From Stentor coeruleus (Eukaryota > Ciliophora > Heterotrichea > Heterotrichida > Stentoridae): 59,401 nt of DNA. Position 1 is the first letter of the stretch. Each line of letters opens with the position of its first letter. Under the pieces are notes generated by a model. The model saw nothing but the letters and a program-made list of their open reading frames with translations, did not search any database and had not been told where the DNA came from. Shown here in pieces: positions 29,578 to 39,099 of this stretch. The stretch covers positions 1-59,401 of the forward strand of contig MPUH01000377.1 of assembly GCA_001970955.1 (NCBI GenBank). The letters are read 5' to 3'. Made by a program: the position numbers and the translations under genes.

Positions 29578-30093
29578 TTAAAAATGATCGCATTATTTTA
29601 AACCTAGAATAAAATAGCTAAATTTTATATAATGGATTAACACACCTTGCCCTTTATAATAGAAAATATTCTCATAAATCTTAATCTATAATTATGCAAA
29701 AATCATAATAATTATAAAAATCAAAAAGCAATGTAAAAACCAAATACTCAATCTAAGAAAATATAAAACCAAACTTTAAACTTAAACTTTTTTCTACTTA
29801 CCACAAAAGAACTTTACAATTTTTCTACATAAAAACAATTAAAAAATAATACTTTACCAACTTACATCATTTCGCAATCCAACCCATCAAAAAGCATCCT
29901 CAAACTCAAAAGTCCCAAAACTAAAAAAACAAAAAATTTACAATTAACACTTAAACAGCCTTCACATTTTTTACACAAAATCCCACCTCCAAAACTAAAA
30001 CCCCAAAATCTGTTTTTTTCACAAAAAAATATTTCGTAATCCTCAATCCATCTAAGACAATCATAATTCCCTACCTTTTATAAAAACATAAAA

Positions 30094-30849
30094 ATGCCGA
30101 TTTTTAAAAGCAAGACCAGACAAGACATAAAATTCAAGCACAAAGGCAAAATACTCAAAAGAACCGTCAGTGAAGGACTAATCATAAGATACGCATCAAA
30201 AACTATTAAACATCATACTTTCGAAAATGTTTTCATACCCTGTTTCCTAACTCAGATCTTATACGACAGAACTGATCGTCAATACTTAGAAACCCTAAAA
30301 AACAAGTAAAAACCATTCAGCCTAGATTTCTTCGAAAACTGTGAATATAATCATTTTCTCGATCTTATATGCAAGAACTGTCTCAATAAAGATGATGTGA
30401 TTTCTATATAGGACAAATACCGCCAAGCAGCTTATTCTTTAATATTAGCTTTATCTTCCTTACCTGTACTTATTTGGACTGATAAACTTATATATACGCT
30501 TTGTAAATGTTTCCCAGAAAAAAAAGTTCTGCAAATCTGCATGAATTTAATTGGATCATCAGCTTCAAGATATCATATATTAACTTTAGTAACTTTGGTT
30601 AGGAAAAAAGGAACGGAAAAATGCGCGATTTTTGTGTTGAAAGAACTTTTGTTTGGGAAAGAGAAAATTGATAATGCGAAAGAGTTTTATAGGATTTTTT
30701 TACTAGCTTTGTTTGATGTTTCTGCGAATGTTGAGGCGGGTGTTGTTGTGGAGGTTCTTAAGGTGATGAAAGAAAGTAGGTTTGTTGATGTGGATCAGAA
30801 TGTGTTGGCTGGGATTAGAAAAAATGCTGGGCTTAGTAATAATAACTAA
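30094..30849 (+). CDS. Unknown helical protein, three exons
   Basis: Three exons (30094-30305, 30321-30396, 30412-30849) give 241 residues. The open pieces on both sides share codon use, and both proposed 15-nt introns remove exactly the stops that separate them, but one ends in CAG and the other starts with GTG, so they are less certain than the other introns. The N-terminus is basic (MPIFKSKTRQDIKFKHKGKI). The rest reads as stacked amphipathic helices (YRQAAYSLILALSSLPVLIW, ILTLVTLVRKKG, FYRIFLLALFDVSANVEAGV), perhaps a HEAT/ARM-like fold. No family recognised. Stop TAA. Confidence 0.7.
30306..30320 (+). other. Proposed 15-nt intron with CAG end
   Basis: gtaaaaaccattcag. Removes the TAA after LETLKNK and gives LETLKNNLDFFENCEY. 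Ends in CAG where other introns end TAG or AAG. Confidence 0.65.
30397..30411 (+). other. Proposed 15-nt intron with GTG start
   Basis: gtgatttctatatag. Removes the TAG after DVISI and joins NKDD to DKYRQAAYS. Begins GTG where the others begin GTA; the TATATAG end is typical. Confidence 0.68.
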
Positions 30850-31306
30850 TGATTAAATTTTAATTGCAGGGAGGGTAGATAGTAGAATTGATGATTTGGG
30901 GTTTGGGAAATGGGAAATGGGAAATGTGATGATTAGTTTTTAAAGGTTATGAATATAATAATTAATCATATAGATGAAAATATGAAAAGCAGATTTTATA
31001 TGTGTTAAGAATTTGTCAAGTTGTATAAAAATTCAGACTTTTTATAATCGGGTTTTAATATCCTATTACTTCTAATATCATTTTAAACTACTTTTTACAA
31101 AAGACAAATTCAATTTAAACTTATAAATAAACCAATATATCATAATATATCCAATATATAAATACAAACAATACCTGTTTATAAAAACATATCTCAACCC
31201 AAAATTAAAAAATAAATCATTATAACAAAACCTCTTAACACCACTAGCCAACCTAAAAAAAGCATCAGTATTTCATTACAAAACCCAAAATAACATAAAT
31301 TATTAT
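30850..31306. other. Intergenic between convergent genes
   Basis: No gene. G-rich on plus at the left (3' flank of the plus gene), C-rich and G-poor at the right (3' flank of the minus gene). Confidence 0.6.
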
Positions 31307-34300
31307 TTACTTCCTCGCTCTATAAAAAAGGACATAAGCTGATGCTGAATTACCAAAGTCTCTATTAACAACAACCTGTGAATCTTTAAAATCAAACCAC
31401 TGTTTATTAAGCGCACTATAACAAGTTGCCGTATAATGTCCTCCAGTAAGATTCCCATAATGATTGCAAACTGCATATAAGTCATAAAGTTTAACATTAT
31501 TATCTCCAATAACCCAATCTCTAATATCCAATCCTTGATCAGGAAAAATCACTGGGTTATACAATTTTTCTTTAGTATGTCCATTAACCTTAAATCTCTT
31601 AATATGTATAATCAAAACTGGTGGAACTTTATATATCTCAAGTTTTTTAATCGCTTGAACATGAGTTTTACAATTATTACAATACCAAGCATTATCTTTT
31701 TCCAACTGCTCTGGGACCCTAAAAAGTTCAAAACATTCTTCAATCTTAACAGGATTTTTCCTACTTTTCTGTGTAACTTCAATCACACAACTATGTTCAG
31801 TACATCTATTAAGATCATTTAAACTAGCTCCAAGCAATTGATGATTAGCTCTCCATAGTAATTCTAATATCACCCTTCCCTCAGTAAAAATTTTCCTAAT
31901 TTTCTCATTTGAATAAGGAATTGGGCATCCTTTACAATTATCATCCTTACAAAAATTACATGGAACATCTTTATATGGAAGAAAATACACAATATAAGCA
32001 GGAGAAGTCATGAAATCTTCATATAATTCTTGAGTCCTTTGTTTAAAATTCATTCTCGGAAAATTGTTTTTGAACTTTAAAAATATTTCCCAATGGAGTT
32101 CTTTAAACGTGAAATTCTGTGGGACGCATAAGATTCTTGAATAGCTTGAGTTACGAGATTTGTTTTTTTCAATACCGACTTGTAGTTCAATGATTTCTAA
32201 ATTTTTTTCTTCTTTGATTTCATAAGCGAAAAGGGTGAAGTTCCGAAGTGGTTCAATAGACTTTTTTTTTTGTGGGAATTCTTTGATTATATCATTGAGG
32301 ATTGTAGCATAAATAAATGACTCCTGACTGATTTCAAGGAGTTTTGAAATTTCAGAACTCACATGTTCAAGGGTATCACCTGATGAGTATTCAATAGCCA
32401 TACTATATGGAGCTTTTGTACTTTCATAGAAAATGTAATAAAAACTAAGGATTTTTTCTTGACTTTGAGGTAAAGGTAAGGTGATGGAATTAAAAGGATC
32501 AAATGTGTATGAGTATTTTTTACATAATGGGCATAAAAGACTTGATTTGTATTGACCATGCATTAAATCGACAATAATACTTTGATTACGTAATGAATGC
32601 CTTCTCCAGCTTTCTCTAGATAATTCTTCATCGTTTTTCCCTATGATATCATTGTCTTCAAAATAAGGTTTTTTTTTCACTTGGTTAAGATCTTCATGAA
32701 TACGGTCAAGTATAAAACCGAGAAGTTCTTGAGAATCGTGTTGTTGGTAGCCTACAAATTGTGGGGCGTAGTTTGATATAATTCTTTTGAGCTTCCAAGG
32801 AGCAAAGGATGAATTGTTACCTTTCCATAGGTTTTGAAGTAGTTCTGCATATGATAAGACTAATTTGCCATTAGTCCCGAGAGGGTTGTTTTTGTTTAGT
32901 AGTTCTAAGTATCTTCCTGATAAAAGCACTTCAGTTATTTCGTTTGTATGGGATAAACACTGAAGAGCTGAGTTCATGAAACATGTATTACCAAGGTTTT
33001 GTAAACCTGTTAGCCCTGATTTGTGTTTTATAATAGTTTCGACTGGTACGACTTGAGCTTCATCTTCGCTATGATCAGTAAGTGAGTTCTTGCAAAAGCA
33101 TCTGAGTAATCCTCTTCTAGGGGGCTTACAATGAGTTTTATGGTCAATTAAATGATTAGTTTGGCACACAACACTACAGTATTTCATTTTCTTGCATTTT
33201 AAACACACAATCGTCAGCTTCACACTTGACTGGCAAAAACCGCAGCGGTCACTAATTTTTTTACTATCATCAGTAAAAAGAAACACAGATTTTTTTGGCA
33301 GTTCAATAAAAATCAAATCCTGTTCACTTATTTCTGCATCATCAATAAGCAAATTTTCTTGAAGTATTTTTGCCCCATCAAGAAACACAGTTTCATTTGT
33401 GCTTATAAGTGCTTGAAGTTTATCTAAAGATATCATCGTCAGGTTGATTTTCCACACTTTGGCTTGACCAGGGATTTTTTTTATGTTTAAAAATGATTTT
33501 TTCATTTTTTCAATAGTTTGTTTACTACTAACATTCATAACCACAGTATCAATTGACTCTTTTACCGATGTTGCGATACTTATCATCCTTAACATAACTT
33601 CAACTTGGTACATCGTATCATTAATTTCAATCGCATATCTTTTAATATCTGTATTACATCCATAAATGTTATATAAAAACTCATAAGCTGGAGCTGGTAA
33701 CAATATAAAGTCCATATTTTCTGCCATACCTTTTTTCAAGCATATTTTATTATAAGGATTGTTTGGGTCTTCAATAACAATACCTGTTTTTTCATAGTCA
33801 ATAATATTAGAATTATCGATAATCCCAGGTGCATCACTATGATAAAGCGATCTTGAAACTTTAAACGGAATCTCTTCTTCCATATAAAATGAGCTGATTT
33901 TCACATAAATTTGCCATTTTTCAAACCATGACATACTTACAACATGCCATTCAGAACCTGGTTTTGTTTCTAAATTTTCTTTTAAAATCATGAGAAAGTT
34001 GCCTGCTTCAGTTTTCAATTTCACATCTTTTTCTAATCTTAACAGTCTTTGTTTGCTTTGAAGTAAACTATTATCTTTAGTTATATCATAGAGATAATCA
34101 ATATCTTCTAAAGCTTGAGAGTATTTTTCTTGAGATTCTCTGATTGTGAGTCTTTTCATAAGAATTGATATCATTTGTGAGGATTTTCCTAGGTTATCTT
34201 TTTTCACTACTAGCAAAGCTGAATTTAAATCTTCTTCTGCTTTGTCGAGTTCTTTTAGTTTTGTATACATCTCAGCACGTTTAAGATAACTGTTAATACT

Positions 34301-34405
34301 AAGAAGTCCATTGTCGATACTTGCAAGAATTTGTAAGGAGGTATCAGAATAGCCATCGTTATATTTATCTTCTGCTTCTCGAAATAACCGATCTAATGCT
34401 GACAT
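31307..34405 (-). CDS. Ubiquitin-specific protease with TPR, DUSP and MYND regions
   Basis: A 1032-residue deubiquitinase. Residues 1-140 are TPR-like (YLKRAEMYTKLKELDKAEED). A DUSP domain follows at about 150-250 (EWHVVSMSWFEKWQIYV, APGIIDNSNII, MDFILLPAPAYEFL). A MYND zinc finger occupies 388-426 with all Cys/His positions (CGFC, CLKC, YCSVVC, HKTHC). The USP catalytic domain starts at GLQNLGNTCFMNSALQCL with nucleophile Cys475 and ends with the His box NLTGGHYTATCY and an aspartate in WFDFKDSQV; CPLCKK and CNNC form the zinc ribbon. It would cleave ubiquitin from substrates; DUSP links it to the USP4/15 group and MYND to USP19-type enzymes. The ATG lies in a duplicated segment next to the N at 34406; either copy gives the same protein. 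Confidence 0.93.
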   Translation of the reverse strand: MSALDRLFREAEDKYNDGYSDTSLQILASIDNGLLSINSYLKRAEMYTKLKELDKAEEDLNSALLVVKKDNLGKSSQMISILMKRLTIRESQEKYSQALEDIDYLYDITKDNSLLQSKQRLLRLEKDVKLKTEAGNFLMILKENLETKPGSEWHVVSMSWFEKWQIYVKISSFYMEEEIPFKVSRSLYHSDAPGIIDNSNIIDYEKTGIVIEDPNNPYNKICLKKGMAENMDFILLPAPAYEFLYNIYGCNTDIKRYAIEINDTMYQVEVMLRMISIATSVKESIDTVVMNVSSKQTIEKMKKSFLNIKKIPGQAKVWKINLTMISLDKLQALISTNETVFLDGAKILQENLLIDDAEISEQDLIFIELPKKSVFLFTDDSKKISDRCGFCQSSVKLTIVCLKCKKMKYCSVVCQTNHLIDHKTHCKPPRRGLLRCFCKNSLTDHSEDEAQVVPVETIIKHKSGLTGLQNLGNTCFMNSALQCLSHTNEITEVLLSGRYLELLNKNNPLGTNGKLVLSYAELLQNLWKGNNSSFAPWKLKRIISNYAPQFVGYQQHDSQELLGFILDRIHEDLNQVKKKPYFEDNDIIGKNDEELSRESWRRHSLRNQSIIVDLMHGQYKSSLLCPLCKKYSYTFDPFNSITLPLPQSQEKILSFYYIFYESTKAPYSMAIEYSSGDTLEHVSSEISKLLEISQESFIYATILNDIIKEFPQKKKSIEPLRNFTLFAYEIKEEKNLEIIELQVGIEKNKSRNSSYSRILCVPQNFTFKELHWEIFLKFKNNFPRMNFKQRTQELYEDFMTSPAYIVYFLPYKDVPCNFCKDDNCKGCPIPYSNEKIRKIFTEGRVILELLWRANHQLLGASLNDLNRCTEHSCVIEVTQKSRKNPVKIEECFELFRVPEQLEKDNAWYCNNCKTHVQAIKKLEIYKVPPVLIIHIKRFKVNGHTKEKLYNPVIFPDQGLDIRDWVIGDNNVKLYDLYAVCNHYGNLTGGHYTATCYSALNKQWFDFKDSQVVVNRDFGNSASAYVLFYRARK

Positions 34406-34443
34406 NCTTCTGCTTCTCGAAATAACCGATCTAATGCTGACAT
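34369..34443. repeat. Assembly N at 34406 with duplicated flanks
   Basis: Identical 37-nt copies at 34369-34405 and 34407-34443, each carrying the start codon of the USP gene. Confidence 0.92.
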
Positions 34444-35534
34444 CACTTTTTATAATTATTTGTAAAGAATAATGAGAAAATTGTTATGAGAACTGGAGAG
34501 GTTTGGTTTGGATGATGATTTTGATGAAAGTTATTGTGGGGTTGGTGATAATGGAATGGAATGTTTTGAGAATGGTTTTATAGATTGAGGAGGATTTAGA
34601 GATGATGAAAAATATTAAAAGTTAAATAATATGATTAGAAAATTTGGGGAAGTGTGTTGAGATTTTGCAGGGAGGCATATTGGATTATTAGTAACCAAAA
34701 TTTTGATGGATAACGCTTTTGTAGAGGGATTTTTGGTTGGAGATGAATTTAGTTGTTGGGGTATTTTTGAAGGCTAAAGATTTGAAGATGAGTTTATGGT
34801 ATTGAGATGGTTTTTTTGAGATTTAATTAGAGACTTAAACATTTTGATGATATAAAAATTGGGTAGGGTGTGGATTATTAAGTAATTTTAGGTAGAAAAT
34901 TAAAAGGTTATTAGTTTTTTATAAGGTTTAGAAATAATTAATACAATTAGTCTAATATTTTAAGAAAATAATGTGAGGATTTCGAGTGGGCATATTTTTA
35001 GTAGATCTCAGCTATTTTATGAAAATCTTGATTGCTTAATATGGGTTTGCATAACTCAACGAGATTGCTTTAAGAAATTTTAAATAAATAGTTTTATTTT
35101 TAGTAAAAACTAAATCATATTCTAGATCCACTGATTATATCAACCTAATCAATACCCCACCTAATATTAAAATCCCTTTATTCCTAATCTTTGATTTTTA
35201 ATGCATTCCAAAATTTTCACCCATCTCAATTATCTCTTACCAAGCTATTCACAAAATCTAACTATAACCTTAAAACCTTATCATCTCAAATCAATCTTCT
35301 CTTTCACACAAATTCCACTCTCTTTACAAGCATTCAATTATTCCATCAAAATCCAAGCCATTATCTAAAAAATCGCATCCCACCAACCCAAAAGCCAACT
35401 CTTCTATCCCATTATTCCACAACAATTTCTCCATCAAATCCCATCCTCTCCCTAAAAATTCCTAAAACCATGCTTTTTCGCGCATTCCACATCTAATACA
35501 CCCATTTGCAAATTCCATTCTTACAATAAAACAT
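34444..35534. other. Divergent intergenic region between two USP genes
   Basis: About 1.1 kb with no gene. 34450-34900 is G/T-rich and 35110-35530 C/A-rich on plus, so each half is G-poor on the strand of its own gene. A long open frame at 35191-35496 is a result of this skew and begins without ATG; I reject it. Confidence 0.65.
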
Positions 35535-38500
35535 ATGCAAAAGCGGGAAGATAATAACAACCTCCTAAAAACCCTTAAACGCCCAAGACAAGATTCATTC
35601 TCAGATCCACCTCAAAAACAGTTCATAGAAAAACCTCTATCCTTCCAAACATCAATTTCTAATACTTTCCGATCACAGATTTTACAAAATGGTGATGCAA
35701 AAGCTTTCTGGTGTTTTCCCAGTTTAAGATTTGATATAGATAACAACAAAGAAATATTTTTTGAAAGCCCAACATTTAGTACTGGTAATGGGGATAAATG
35801 GAACATCTTATTATGGCCTTGTAAAACTTCATCAACAATAGGGATTTTTGTTCAAATGGAAGTATCAGAAGAAAATTTTACATATAAAAAATCAGCAACT
35901 GTGTATTTTGAAGCATATTTTACTATAGGAAATAAACTTGAAAGGAAAATTACTTTGAATTTAAATCATGTTTTTAGTTTTCCGCATAGAGATTCAGGGT
36001 TTGATAATTTTATTAAACATAGCGAGTATTTACAGTATTTGAATAAACCTACAGTTTTTGAGATTACGGTATGCCCTGCTAGACCTCATGAAGAGTCTAA
36101 AGAAGTGACGGGGTATAATGGGATAATTAATGAAGGGACGACTTGCTATATAAATAGTCTCTTACAGACTTTGTATTTTTTGAATTATTTTAGGAAAGCG
36201 GTTTATGCTATGCCGACAACATTAAAAGACCAAGATAGGCTGCCACTGGCTTTACAGATGATTTTTTACCATTTACAATTTTGTAATACCCCAGCAAGCA
36301 CACGAGAACTCCTCACCAGCTTTGGATGGAACTCTGACCAATGGAACGTCCAACATGACGTCCAAGAATTCAACTGTATCCTTTCCGACCATCTCGAAAA
36401 CAAAATGAAAGGTACCCCGGCTGAAGGTACCTACACCAAACTCTTTGTTGGAAAAATGGAAAGTTTTATCAAATGCAAAAATGTCAATTTCACATCATCA
36501 AGAACCGAAAATTTCACTGATATCCAACTAAATGTCAAAGGCTGTGATGATATATACAATAGCTTTGATAAATATATAGAAATCGAATCTTTAACTGGGG
36601 ATAACAAATACGAAGCTGAAGGTTTTGGTTTACAAGATGCTGAAAAAGGTGTTATGTTTTTAGAACTACCTCCAGTACTTCAATTGCAATTAAAAAGATT
36701 TGAATATGATTATTATTGTGATAAAATGGTCAAACTTAATCATAAATATAGTTTTTATGATGATATTGATTTGAATAAGTATGTTAAAACCCAAGGAGAT
36801 TGGAAATATAGTTTACTTTCTATTTTAGTGCATAAAGGAAATGCTGTTACAGGACATTACTTTTCATATATTTCCCCAGAGCTTAATGGAAAATGGTATA
36901 TTTTTAATGATGATTCTGTTGATAGAGTTTTAGACTCACAAGCAAAAAGTTCTAGTCTAGGAGGGGATTTTGTTGAATTAGAAGTAAATGAAAATGGATT
37001 TGTTAAAGAAATTATTACAAAAAATGAAACTTGTGCTTATATGCTGGTATATATAAAAACAGATATGAAAAATATAATCCTTCAAGACTTAGTTCAAGAA
37101 GATATCCCAGAACATTTGAAATATATTTTTGATAGCGAAAATAAACGTCGTGAAGATGAAATAAAACAAAAAGCTTTAAAAGATTCTTTAATAGCAATTC
37201 ACTTATTAAGTTTTGATATAGTTCAAGATTATGGTTTTCCAGGTATAACAATTTATGATAATGACTTTTATGGTTATGAAAAATTTTCTGTTAATTCAGG
37301 ATCTCGAGCATTGTTCGATATAAAAAAAGGACTTAAAGGTTATGATTTAGAAAGTGAAATCAAAAAGCATGTATCGTCTAATATAAAACTATGGGTTTTT
37401 ATCCCTGGATATAAAAACTGGCAATTTAGACCTTTAGATTTAAATGATACTTTAGTAAGGCAATTAACTAATCGATGTGTTTATATAGAAACTCAAGAAC
37501 CTGTTTTTGAAATTATTAATGGTCAATGGAAATTTATAGAAGAGATTATAAAAAGTCCATCAAGCCAAGGAACTGAAATATTAGAAGATGAGTCAAATGA
37601 ACCTGAAAAAATATTTTTATTTTTTAAATGGTATACTTGGGATGGTATACCAAATATTAAGCTTATCAAAGCTGAATCAATAACTCAATGCTATGATATT
37701 GATGATTTAAGAAAATATTTATATAAGTTTAAGACAAATAAAAATGAAGATTTTTCAGGTAAAATGAGGGTTTATATAGAAAAGTCTTTAGAAAACTTCC
37801 AAAACCCTAATGACTTGAACATAACAGTTATTGAAAAATACGAGAATTTTGAAGTAACTTTTGCTACAAGGTCTCCAATAAACTCAACAGATAAAATCAG
37901 ATTGGATAATGGGGATATTATAATAGGTGAAGAGGTTTTAGATTTTATTCCTTCAGATTATATAACAGCTAAGCAGCATTTAGAAAATTTATACCAAAAT
38001 ATTCATATAAATGCCGCTTATTACAACAAATATCACAATTATGGTTTTGAAAGCTATTCATACCAAATACTAAATATTGCTTCTGAAGGGTATTTTCTTA
38101 AACTTAACATCAAATTACAAGATTCACAAAATGAACTCAAACAACAAATAGCTAATATTATAAGCAAAACTCAACCTATAAGTTTAGACCAAATAGTATT
38201 ATTTTATAATGAAAATACTCATTCTAATAACATGATTCCTTTACCTGATATAGACAATATCACATATGGGAAAAAAACATGCAAGACAGTTAGCGATATT
38301 CTCAAATTAACAAGTTCAGTCTTTTATGATATACTTCCTTATCCCTCAAACCTTATAGAAAAAAATAACCTAGTCTTTTTTTCTTATGTTAATGAGAAAT
38401 TCGCTTTAATTAAACAGCATTACAAAATTATTGATAAAAATCAAATCAGAAAAACTATTGAAACTCTTATCGATGACCCTCAAGATAAAAAACTCTCTGG

Positions 38501-39053
38501 ACCTAAAATAATCAACCCTATAATCCCTGTAAATCCAATAAACTCTTTTCTTCCATATAGTCCAAGTTCTCCTAAAGATAATACAAATGGGTCTTCATCT
38601 GAAACTATAGTGTATTATCTTTTAAATCATCCTCAAAATGCTATAATCAAAGAACTCTCGATTAATGATCCCTTACAAAGCTATATAAGCAACCCTAATT
38701 ATATAATATGCTATAGAACAATATCTGCATTAGAAGAAAAATTAATGAAAACTCAGCACAAGCTTTACATCCTAACATACAAAAAAGGCTCAAACATTTT
38801 TTCATCTGAAATAATGTATTTTAACGACAAAATAACCTGTAAAGACCTCATTTCAACTTTAAGCAAAAATTTTGAAGAAAAAGCTCGGATCATGTTATTA
38901 GTCCAAAATCCTTACGCAGACCGTATAGAAATCAAACCTATAAGACCACTAGAAGACTCTGAAAACTATTTCTTTGAAAAATACCCAGAAAATCATATAG
39001 GGATCGAGCTTTCATGTTCTTATAAAAATGAACTAAAGATTAAAGAAACTTAG
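35535..39053 (+). CDS. USP7: USP7-like deubiquitinase (HAUSP type)
   Basis: A 1172-residue protein with USP7 architecture. Residues about 55-180 are a MATH/TRAF domain (KAFWCFPSLRFDID, WNILLWPCKTSS, VYFEAYFTIGNK). The USP domain runs about 192-510: TTCYINSLLQTLYFLNYFRK with Cys204, NVQHDVQEFNCILSDHLE, ELPPVLQLQLKRFEYDY, and the His box NAVTGHYFSYISP followed by WYIFNDDSV. The remaining ~650 residues correspond to the UBL-rich C-terminal half of USP7 (IKLWVFIPGYKNWQFRPLD is a recognisable piece). USP7 removes ubiquitin from nuclear regulators in animals. No intron was needed. Convergent with the GAPVD1-like gene, 46 bp between stops. Stop TAG. Confidence 0.95.
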   Translation: MQKREDNNNLLKTLKRPRQDSFSDPPQKQFIEKPLSFQTSISNTFRSQILQNGDAKAFWCFPSLRFDIDNNKEIFFESPTFSTGNGDKWNILLWPCKTSSTIGIFVQMEVSEENFTYKKSATVYFEAYFTIGNKLERKITLNLNHVFSFPHRDSGFDNFIKHSEYLQYLNKPTVFEITVCPARPHEESKEVTGYNGIINEGTTCYINSLLQTLYFLNYFRKAVYAMPTTLKDQDRLPLALQMIFYHLQFCNTPASTRELLTSFGWNSDQWNVQHDVQEFNCILSDHLENKMKGTPAEGTYTKLFVGKMESFIKCKNVNFTSSRTENFTDIQLNVKGCDDIYNSFDKYIEIESLTGDNKYEAEGFGLQDAEKGVMFLELPPVLQLQLKRFEYDYYCDKMVKLNHKYSFYDDIDLNKYVKTQGDWKYSLLSILVHKGNAVTGHYFSYISPELNGKWYIFNDDSVDRVLDSQAKSSSLGGDFVELEVNENGFVKEIITKNETCAYMLVYIKTDMKNIILQDLVQEDIPEHLKYIFDSENKRREDEIKQKALKDSLIAIHLLSFDIVQDYGFPGITIYDNDFYGYEKFSVNSGSRALFDIKKGLKGYDLESEIKKHVSSNIKLWVFIPGYKNWQFRPLDLNDTLVRQLTNRCVYIETQEPVFEIINGQWKFIEEIIKSPSSQGTEILEDESNEPEKIFLFFKWYTWDGIPNIKLIKAESITQCYDIDDLRKYLYKFKTNKNEDFSGKMRVYIEKSLENFQNPNDLNITVIEKYENFEVTFATRSPINSTDKIRLDNGDIIIGEEVLDFIPSDYITAKQHLENLYQNIHINAAYYNKYHNYGFESYSYQILNIASEGYFLKLNIKLQDSQNELKQQIANIISKTQPISLDQIVLFYNENTHSNNMIPLPDIDNITYGKKTCKTVSDILKLTSSVFYDILPYPSNLIEKNNLVFFSYVNEKFALIKQHYKIIDKNQIRKTIETLIDDPQDKKLSGPKIINPIIPVNPINSFLPYSPSSPKDNTNGSSSETIVYYLLNHPQNAIIKELSINDPLQSYISNPNYIICYRTISALEEKLMKTQHKLYILTYKKGSNIFSSEIMYFNDKITCKDLISTLSKNFEEKARIMLLVQNPYADRIEIKPIRPLEDSENYFFEKYPENHIGIELSCSYKNELKIKET

Positions 39054-39099
39054 CTCCAACCAAATAACTTTTTTATTATTTTTTAAATTTAAATCTAAA

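Larger units (their letters stand above)
28934..30093. other. Intergenic with two N junctions
   Basis: About 1.2 kb without a gene. Two Ns with duplicated flanks inflate it by about 180 nt. 29640-30090 is C/A-rich and G-poor on plus, the 5' flank of the gene at 30094. Confidence 0.65.

Noticed and set aside
35191-35496. 101-codon plus-strand frame upstream of the USP7-like gene
   Set aside because: Begins at TTG, consists of S/T/P/L/N-rich sequence produced by the C/A-rich, G-free flank, and shows no motif.
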